40,401 nucleotides of DNA. Origin: Selenomonadaceae bacterium. GTDB taxonomy: Bacteria > Bacillota > Negativicutes > Selenomonadales > Selenomonadaceae. A program made the position numbers and the translations under genes. The notes beneath the pieces are model-generated. The model ran no database searches, had not been told where the DNA came from, and saw only the letters and a program-made list of their open reading frames with translations. Positions within the stretch are counted from its first letter, which is position 1. Each line of letters begins with the position of its first letter. The stretch lies in NCBI GenBank assembly GCA_017476005.1, contig JAFVEM010000061.1:1-40401 (forward strand), in the 5' to 3' direction. Shown here one piece after another: positions 35,069 through 40,401 of this stretch.

Positions 35069-36424
35069 ATGAAAACCAGTGTTATCTTGCTAGTACAAGA
35101 TAATTCCGACAACTTACCCCTGTGTCTGCAAGTTTTGCGTAAGCATCTAGCCGGGTACGAACACGAAATTGTTGCCGTTACCGGGTCATATGCCTCGGAA
35201 GAAACTTTGCGGTTTATCGCTCGTGAAGGTATCGAAATCATAAGTCTCGCCGATAACATTACTTGCTCTTCCGCTTTTAATGCGGCTTTTCGCGCCGCAA
35301 CGGGCGAAATAATTTTTTTCCTGCGCGATAACGTGATTCTGGCTGGCAATGCCTACAGCATCATGATAAAAACGCTACATTCAGCCGCTGATATCGGCAT
35401 GGTAGGTACCTTACATGATTTTTCTAAGTACCATCAACAGCTTACTACCCTACCAGTTTCGTCTTTTGAAACCTTGGCCGATTTGGATGCTTATGGCTGT
35501 CAGGTGGAAGCAACTGGCAAGCCAACAGGCGTTTTGTTATTGGAGGCGTTTTGTTTCATTTTAAAGCGCAGTACCATCGAAGCTACCGGTTTAGCCGACG
35601 AAAATTATTCCGGCTCACTGGGGCTAGAAGTTGATTTAACTATGCGCGCTATCCAAGCCGGTTACCGCCCATTGGTGGCTTCAACTTTCGTTCATCTCAA
35701 TGCGTTCGAAGCGAACATACCGGAACAGATGGGAGACGACGATAATTATTTCCTTCGTAAATGGGGATTTTACCCTTTTTACAGCACCGGCGTCAACACT
35801 CATCTTTTGAAAATGTACGATATGTACACCGACGCATTGCAGGTACTTGACATCGGTTGCGCTTGCGGCGGCCTAATGTATGCCTTGCGCCAGCGTAATC
35901 CGCGAGTGACAGTTTACGGCATAGAGATTAATCCCTACGCTGCCCAAATGGCCGCCCACTTTGGCGAATCGTTATCGGCAGATATTGAGGTTTTCTATCG
36001 TCCAGACTGGCATGAAAAATTTGATGTCATCATAATGGGAGATGTCATAGAACACTTAAAAGAGCCTCAATCGGCACTTGCCAAGGTGCGAGATATGCTA
36101 AAGTCTGACGGTGTTCTCTTGACGAGCATTCCCAATGTCGCCCATATATCCAACATTTACAATATGTTGCAGGGGAAATGGGAATACACGAATGCCGGTA
36201 TCCTAGACAGAACCCATCTACGTTTTTTTACGCTAAACAGCATTAGAAAAATGTTTGCAGATATTGGTTTCTCCATAGTTGAAGTGCTAGCTACCCTAGC
36301 GCGAAACATCGATGAAAAACATATCGCGTTGCTTAATGAATTGGAAAAGCTACCGCAAGTATCGATAGATGGCAACGAGTTGAAAAGTTTCCAGTATATG
36401 CTAAAATGCGTGAAAAAAATATGA
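35069..36424 (+). CDS. Glycosyltransferase family 2 - SAM methyltransferase fusion
   Basis: In this 451-residue protein, residues 1 to about 215 resemble a GT-A fold glycosyltransferase ([17 protein letters not shown], then [19 protein letters not shown]). The usual acidic DxD is replaced by LRDN (85-88), and an [13 protein letters not shown] acceptor-side motif is at 187-199. Residues about 255-451 form a class I methyltransferase: [15 protein letters not shown] at 259-273, [13 protein letters not shown], and [17 protein letters not shown]. Such fusions modify cell-surface glycans or glycoproteins. It starts 12 bases after uvrB behind an AAAGGAG site, and is unrelated in function to its uvr neighbours. 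The coding sequence looks more A/T-rich than the genes on either side, which hints at later acquisition. Confidence 0.8.
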   Translation: MKTSVILLVQDNSDNLPLCLQVLRKHLAGYEHEIVAVTGSYASEETLRFIAREGIEIISLADNITCSSAFNAAFRAATGEIIFFLRDNVILAGNAYSIMIKTLHSAADIGMVGTLHDFSKYHQQLTTLPVSSFETLADLDAYGCQVEATGKPTGVLLLEAFCFILKRSTIEATGLADENYSGSLGLEVDLTMRAIQAGYRPLVASTFVHLNAFEANIPEQMGDDDNYFLRKWGFYPFYSTGVNTHLLKMYDMYTDALQVLDIGCACGGLMYALRQRNPRVTVYGIEINPYAAQMAAHFGESLSADIEVFYRPDWHEKFDVIIMGDVIEHLKEPQSALAKVRDMLKSDGVLLTSIPNVAHISNIYNMLQGKWEYTNAGILDRTHLRFFTLNSIRKMFADIGFSIVEVLATLARNIDEKHIALLNELEKLPQVSIDGNELKSFQYMLKCVKKI

Positions 36425-36453
36425 CCGTAACCACCGGAGGATAATTGTATCGC

Positions 36454-39270
36454 ATGGAAAGCAACATAAAAATAAAAGGCGCTCGCGCCCATAATCTAAA
36501 AAATATTGACGTGGAAATACCCCGGGATAAATTGGTGGTGGTGACGGGGCTTTCCGGTTCGGGGAAATCTTCGCTCGCCTTTGATACCATATATGCCGAG
36601 GGTCAGCGCCGTTATGTGGAGTCCCTTTCCTCCTACGCCAGACAGTTTTTGGGGCAGATGGAAAAGCCGGATGTGGACAGTATCGACGGCCTCTCGCCGG
36701 CTATTTCCATCGACCAAAAAACCACCAGTCACAATCCACGTTCCACCGTGGGAACCGTGACGGAGATTTACGATTATCTCCGGCTGATGTTCGCTCGCGC
36801 CGGCCGTCCCCATTGTCCGAACTGCGGCAAGCCCATCACGCAACAGACGGTTGATCAAATGGTGGATAAAATCAAAGAGCTGGCGGAGGGGACAAAACTC
36901 CTCATTATGGCGCAACTGGTGCGCGGCAAAAAGGGCGAACACAAAAAAATCTTGGAACGGATTCGCCGCGATGGTTACGTCCGAGTGCGCATCGACAACG
37001 AAATTTTTGATGTGGGGGACGATATCGCCTTAGACAAAAATAAAAAGCACACCATCGAGGTCGTCATTGACCGTTTGGTGGTGCGCGAGGGTATGGACGA
37101 GCGGCTCGCCGATTCCTTGGAAACGGCGCTAAAACTTGGCGAAGGCGTAGTCTATGTGCAGGTAGTAGATGGCGAGCTACTCATGTTCAGCGAGAACTTT
37201 GCTTGTGTGGACTGTGGCGTTAGTTTGCCGGAAATCACGCCCCGGATGTTCTCCTTCAACAATCCTTACGGCGCCTGCCCGGAGTGTATGGGATTGGGCA
37301 GTCACTTGGAATTTGACGAGGAATTGGTACTCCCTGACCCCACTCTTTCCGTAGGCGACGGTGTCTTTGCGCCGCTCTCTAAAAATCGCAACTCTTACGC
37401 CATGTGCGCACTCAAGGCGCTTCTCGAAAAACGGGGCTACGATCTCGATACGCCTTGGCAGGAAATAGACGACCAAACCCAACACATGATGCTCTACGGC
37501 TCCGGAGAGCAGTTACTGCGCTTTGGCTATACCAATATGTTCGGCGAAAATAAAATCTATGTGGTTCCTTTTGAAGGGGTAATGCCGCTACTCACGCGAC
37601 GTTACCGGGAAACCGATTCCGACGAGATGCGCGAATCCTACGAGAACTACATGACCGAAATTCCCTGCACCGCCTGTCACGGGGCGCGGCTCAAACCGGA
37701 GACGCTGGCCGTGACCGTGGGCGAAAAAAATATTCATGAAGTGACTAAGCTCACCATTCGCGCCTGCGACGAATTTTTAAGCAACCTTGACCTGACACCA
37801 AGGGAAGCGAAAATCGCCAAGCAAATTTTGAAGGAAATTCATGCTAGGCTTAATTTTCTCCTGAACGTGGGGCTTGATTATCTCACCCTGTCGAGATCCG
37901 CCGGTACGCTCTCCGGCGGCGAAGCGCAACGCATCCGCTTGGCTACCCAAATCGGCTCCGGCCTCATGGGCGTACTCTACATTTTGGACGAACCAAGTAT
38001 CGGTTTGCATCAGCGCGATAACAATCGTTTGTTGGATACCTTGCGCCATTTGCGAGATCTAGGCAATACCCTTATCGTGGTGGAGCACGACGAAGATACC
38101 ATGTACGCCGCCGATCATATTATCGACATTGGCCCCGGCGCCGGGGAAGCCGGCGGTCATGTAGTGGCGGCAGGCACGGTAGATGATATTATGGCCGCCG
38201 AAAATTCCATTACCGGGCAATATTTAAGTCGCAAGCGTTTTATCCCACTGCCGGAAAAACGCCGTCCCGGCAACGGTTATTTTTTGGAAATAATCGGCGC
38301 CAAGGAAAACAATCTCAAAAATATCAACGTGCAAATCCCTTTGGGGACTTTAACTTTGGTGACGGGGGTTTCCGGTTCCGGCAAAAGCACCTTGGTAAAC
38401 GAAATACTCTATAAGGGACTGGCCTCCAAACTTTACCGCGCCAAGGGCAAACCGGGACAACACCAAAAAATAATCGGCCTCACCTTTGTGGACAAGGTCA
38501 TAAATATAGACCAACAACCTATCGGCAGGACGCCGCGCTCCAATCCGGCCACTTACACGGGAGTTTTCGATGCCATTCGGGAACTTTTCAGTCAAACTGC
38601 CGAGGCGAAGGCCAGAGGTTATCGCGCCGGGCGGTTCAGCTTTAATGTGAAGGGAGGACGCTGCGAAGCCTGCAAGGGCGACGGTATCCTCAAAATCGAA
38701 ATGCACTTTCTTCCCGATGTTTACGTTCCCTGTGAGGTGTGCAAGGGGGCGCGGTACAGCCGCGAAACCCTTGACGTTAAGTACAAGGGCAAAACCATCG
38801 CCGATGTGCTGAACATGACCATAGATGAAGCGGTAGATTTTTTTCAAAACATCCCCAAGATTGCTCGCAAACTACAGGTGATACAAGACGTGGGGTTGGG
38901 CTACATAAAATTGGGACAAAGCGCCACCACACTTTCCGGCGGCGAGGCGCAACGAGTGAAACTCGCGACGGAACTCTCTCGCCGCTCCACGGGCAAGACA
39001 CTCTATATTTTGGACGAGCCTACCACCGGTCTGCATGTAGCCGATATTCACAAGCTCTTGGGAATTTTGGAGCGGTTGGTGGATGGCGGTGACACCGTGG
39101 TAGTCATAGAACACAATTTAGACGTGATAAAAACCGCCGACTACATCATCGACATGGGGCCGGAAGGCGGCGACCAAGGCGGCACCGTGGTGGCAACGGG
39201 AACGCCGGAGGAAATTGTCGCCTGCCCCACCTCCTACACGGGGAAATTTTTGGCGCCGCTATTGGCGTGA
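36454..39270 (+). CDS. uvrA: Excinuclease ABC subunit A
   Basis: This 938-residue damage-recognition ATPase of nucleotide excision repair has two ABC modules. The first Walker A is [12 protein letters not shown] at 32-43 and the second is [13 protein letters not shown]. Signature motifs are [13 protein letters not shown] and [13 protein letters not shown]. Zinc modules are seen in [10 protein letters not shown].. CPECMGLG and in [11 protein letters not shown].. CEVCKGARY. The start is uncertain: GGAGG at 36436-36440 is 4 bases from a TTG at 36445 and 13 bases from the ATG at 36454. The ATG gives the usual short N-terminus before [15 protein letters not shown] terminator follows. Confidence 0.95.
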   Translation: MESNIKIKGARAHNLKNIDVEIPRDKLVVVTGLSGSGKSSLAFDTIYAEGQRRYVESLSSYARQFLGQMEKPDVDSIDGLSPAISIDQKTTSHNPRSTVGTVTEIYDYLRLMFARAGRPHCPNCGKPITQQTVDQMVDKIKELAEGTKLLIMAQLVRGKKGEHKKILERIRRDGYVRVRIDNEIFDVGDDIALDKNKKHTIEVVIDRLVVREGMDERLADSLETALKLGEGVVYVQVVDGELLMFSENFACVDCGVSLPEITPRMFSFNNPYGACPECMGLGSHLEFDEELVLPDPTLSVGDGVFAPLSKNRNSYAMCALKALLEKRGYDLDTPWQEIDDQTQHMMLYGSGEQLLRFGYTNMFGENKIYVVPFEGVMPLLTRRYRETDSDEMRESYENYMTEIPCTACHGARLKPETLAVTVGEKNIHEVTKLTIRACDEFLSNLDLTPREAKIAKQILKEIHARLNFLLNVGLDYLTLSRSAGTLSGGEAQRIRLATQIGSGLMGVLYILDEPSIGLHQRDNNRLLDTLRHLRDLGNTLIVVEHDEDTMYAADHIIDIGPGAGEAGGHVVAAGTVDDIMAAENSITGQYLSRKRFIPLPEKRRPGNGYFLEIIGAKENNLKNINVQIPLGTLTLVTGVSGSGKSTLVNEILYKGLASKLYRAKGKPGQHQKIIGLTFVDKVINIDQQPIGRTPRSNPATYTGVFDAIRELFSQTAEAKARGYRAGRFSFNVKGGRCEACKGDGILKIEMHFLPDVYVPCEVCKGARYSRETLDVKYKGKTIADVLNMTIDEAVDFFQNIPKIARKLQVIQDVGLGYIKLGQSATTLSGGEAQRVKLATELSRRSTGKTLYILDEPTTGLHVADIHKLLGILERLVDGGDTVVVIEHNLDVIKTADYIIDMGPEGGDQGGTVVATGTPEEIVACPTSYTGKFLAPLLA

Positions 39271-39312
39271 CAAAAAAAACACTCCTGCCGAAGCAGTCGG
39301 TCATAAAAAAAT

Positions 39313-39367
39313 AACCCCGTGGTAGCAAGCGTCATAGTTGGTGCTTTCTACCACAGGGGTTTATTTT
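39313..39367 (+). terminator. Rho-independent terminator after uvrA
   Basis: AACCCC and GTGGTAG arms (39313-39325) pair with CTACCAC and GGGGTT (39348-39361), with one unpaired A in the 3' arm and a large loop, followed by TTATTTT. It lies 43 bases after the uvrA stop. Confidence 0.75.
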
Positions 39368-39409
39368 CGTTTTCCGGCAACCGGAGTGGGATGTTTATAG
39401 ATAATATGC

Positions 39410-39504
39410 AGTGACCCCTCGATTGCAAAACTTGGATTTACCTGTAAAATAGGAGGTGCAACATAACCCAGACAAGAATTACCGCATACAAAGGAGAGGT
39501 CACT
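39410..39504 (+). ncRNA. Structured leader of the IS110 remnant, possible bridge-RNA relic
   Basis: The outer arms 39410-39420 and 39494-39504 pair over 10 of 11 positions (one C-A mismatch), enclosing about 73 bases. Inside, TTGCA (39423-39427) pairs with TGCAA (39457-39461), next to ACCT/AGGT. Intact IS110-group elements carry a bridge RNA in the non-coding region upstream of the transposase, which is where this lies. The outer stem would also cover the transposase ribosome site, so translational control is another explanation. Confidence 0.3.
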
Positions 39505-39505
39505 T

Positions 39506-39622
39506 ATGAAGAGCATAATCCATGTTGGAATGGATGTCCATAGCACCAATTACACCCTTTCGTGTTATTTCCTCGAAAACGATACGAACTTTAAAGGAAC
39601 TGTGGGACATATGAAGGTTTAG
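39506..39622 (+). pseudogene. IS110-family transposase, N-terminal fragment
   Basis: A 38-residue open frame begins MKSIIHVGMDVHSTNYTLS, the N-terminal RuvC-like strand of IS110-family (DEDD) transposases, with the first catalytic Asp in GMDVH. Translation stops at TAG (39620-39622), where an intact protein would continue for some 300 residues or more. GGAGAGG lies just upstream of the ATG. The remaining catalytic residues and the serine-containing C-terminal domain are missing, so it is inactive. Confidence 0.75.
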
Positions 39623-39643
39623 CGATCCACGGTGTTTACTATG

Positions 39644-39671
39644 TTGACACATTGGTGATTCACGTTAATAG
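39644..39671 (+). promoter_or_regulatory. Candidate promoter upstream of the small secreted-protein gene
   Basis: A consensus -35 TTGACA (39644-39649) is followed, after 16 bases, by a poor -10 TAATAG (39666-39671). A nine-base palindrome GTGATTCAC (39655-39663) lies in the spacer and could be an operator. The remaining bases up to 39820 show no gene. Confidence 0.3.
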
Positions 39672-39820
39672 ATCGTGGCGCTGACGGCGAAACCATTCCA
39701 CAGAGGTATCTCAAGGCAAGCATTTTTTTCAAAAATTTGCCACCGTATGCAGGAAAAATCACCCCGACGGCGAATAAACGTTAGTGTGAATTGTCTTAGC
39801 TTAGCAAGGACGTGATTTAT

Positions 39821-40072
39821 GTGAACAAAAAGAAAAAACTCGCCATCGCGATGGCCTTGGCAGCAGGTTGGCAGTGGGGCAGTTTCTTGCCGGAAGCGTC
39901 GGCGGAGGTCTCCAAGGACGGCAATACTACGACGATAACGGAGACGGAAAGCGGAGCAGTGGTGGGAGAAGTATCTTCCGCAGATGTTTCTGCGGAAAGC
40001 ACCGTAACAGCTGACGATGCATTCGTCAATGTAAACAATGCGACCGTCGGTAGCTCTCCACATTTTTTTTGA
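39821..40072 (+). CDS. Small secreted protein, N-terminal part (ends after T8 tract)
   Basis: The 83-residue product starts at GTG 39821, with AAGGA ten bases upstream; a GTG at 39812 is too close to that site. Residues 1-28 form a textbook signal peptide: basic MNKKKKL, a hydrophobic stretch and a PEASA cleavage site. The mature part is acidic and rich in Thr, Ser and Val (SKDGNTTTITETESG, then VSSADVSAESTVTADDAF). I recognise no domain. The frame ends at a TGA that directly overlaps a run of eight T (40063-40070). With seven T the frame would continue for a further 62 residues to 40259. A surface or periplasmic protein is likely; function unknown. Confidence 0.6.
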   Translation: MNKKKKLAIAMALAAGWQWGSFLPEASAEVSKDGNTTTITETESGAVVGEVSSADVSAESTVTADDAFVNVNNATVGSSPHFF

Positions 40073-40259
40073 TGGTATGCGCACCGTATTTCCGCCACCG
40101 CAAAAGCACCTTGGTCAAAGTGATTTGAGCTTGAACCCGGTCGGTCTCGGCACTTTCGGTGAAACACCGGCAGACCTTCCCGGCGGCGCAGAAAACATCG
40201 TGGAAAATAGCGACAACGGCGCATCTCCCGGCGACGAAGGGGAGAATGAGGAAGAGTAA
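40035..40259 (+). other. Downstream reading frame of the secreted protein (reached by a -1 shift at T8)
   Basis: This frame is closed upstream by a TAA at about 40032 and stays open to the TAA at 40257-40259. It overlaps the end of the upstream frame only over 40035-40072, which includes the T8 tract. It encodes a Pro/Gly/acidic tail (ETPADLPGGAENIVENSDN, ending in GDEGENEEE), similar in acidity to the upstream half. Joined, the two give one protein of about 145 residues. A strong terminator follows at once, as expected for the true gene end. No convincing independent ribosome site is seen. Confidence 0.5.
40063..40070 (+). repeat. T8 homopolymer tract inside a coding region
   Basis: Eight consecutive T in the secreted-protein gene, placed exactly where two open frames overlap. 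Loss of one T restores a single long frame. Confidence 0.8.
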
Positions 40260-40277
40260 TATTTTGACGTAACGCAA

Positions 40278-40327
40278 CAACGCCCTCGCGGAACGACTCT
40301 GCTCGTTTTCGCGAGGGCGTTGTTTTT
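40278..40327 (+). terminator. Strong rho-independent terminator
   Basis: CAACGCCCTCGCG (40278-40290) pairs perfectly with CGCGAGGGCGTTG (40310-40322), with AACGA/TCGTT pairing inside the loop, followed by TTTTT (40323-40327). It lies 18 bases after the downstream frame of the secreted-protein gene. The final 74 bases of the window show no feature. Confidence 0.88.
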
Positions 40328-40401
40328 GAAGGTGCCATTTAGTTAACCTCTTCTGCTGAGGCTATGGTCAAAATATCACAATTGCATACCCTGCTCAACC
40401 G

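Larger units (their letters stand above)
39410..39622 (+). mobile_element. IS110-family insertion sequence remnant (left end)
   Basis: The region holds a structured non-coding leader (39410-39504) and the first 38 codons of an IS110-type transposase, after which the similarity stops. The rest of the element, including its right end, is absent from the window. The remnant sits directly after the uvrA terminator, a common landing place for mobile DNA. Element boundaries could not be fixed. Confidence 0.6.

Noticed and set aside
39817..40338. 173-residue minus-strand open frame over the secreted-protein gene
   Set aside because: It lies antisense to a gene with a clear signal peptide, runs through a terminator hairpin and resembles no protein I recognise.

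Overview
This window looks like chromosomal DNA from a diderm (Gram-negative) Firmicute of the Negativicutes type. That placement is inferred from several features: a class III (Firmicutes-type) fructose-1,6-bisphosphatase; the short HisG plus HisZ pair; very strong GGAGG ribosome binding sites; a type IV pilus/type II secretion-like inner-membrane and pseudopilin set; and a secreted protein with a classical signal peptide. No rRNA, tRNA or CRISPR array is visible. The window is dense core-metabolism DNA, with accessory pieces at both ends.

Layout. (1) 1-275: 3' end of a group II intron (C-terminus of its reverse transcriptase, then domains V and VI), abutting the stop codon of a minus-strand gene. 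(2) 276-4800, minus strand: a Tat-exported metallo-beta-lactamase-fold hydrolase, a ferredoxin-type aldo/keto reductase, and a hybrid sensor kinase split by one in-frame TAA. (3) 4897-8052, plus strand: fbp, then the azlCD branched-chain amino acid exporter, ending at a bidirectional terminator. (4) 8154-12493, minus strand: small CxCxxC protein, Cof-type HAD phosphatase, hisS, aspS. (5) 12672-17795, plus strand: a DedA membrane protein, then eight tightly overlapping pilus/secretion genes in the order pilin, prepilin peptidase, four minor pseudopilins, a fused PilM-PilN (GspL-like) protein and PilO/GspM. (6) 17897-32947, plus strand: a long biosynthetic run, aroC-aroK-aroB-hisZ-HD-hisG-hisD-hisC-hisB-hisH-folD-fhs-metF-purB-purA. 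(7) 33020-39270: uvrB, a glycosyltransferase-methyltransferase fusion, uvrA and a terminator. (8) 39271-40401: an IS110-family remnant that keeps its structured upstream leader, then a small secreted-protein gene whose two halves are joined or separated by a T8 homopolymer.

The central run is metabolically coherent. Shikimate-pathway genes make chorismate. The his genes cover early and middle histidine synthesis, and HisH with HisF (not in the window) would release AICAR. FolD and Fhs make 10-formyl-tetrahydrofolate, needed to carry AICAR on to IMP, while PurB and PurA act in AMP and purine synthesis. hisA, hisF, hisI/hisE and a recognised histidinol-phosphate phosphatase are missing here; an HD-domain protein sits between hisZ and hisG. 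Short G/C-rich palindromes occur at several gene junctions, and three of them share an exact 15-base core.

The observations I would follow first are the T8 on/off tract in the secreted-protein gene, the GspL-like PilM-PilN fusion in a gsp-ordered locus with no ATPase or secretin nearby, the single-stop split of the hybrid kinase, the candidate bridge-RNA leader of the IS110 remnant, and the HD protein in the histidine operon.
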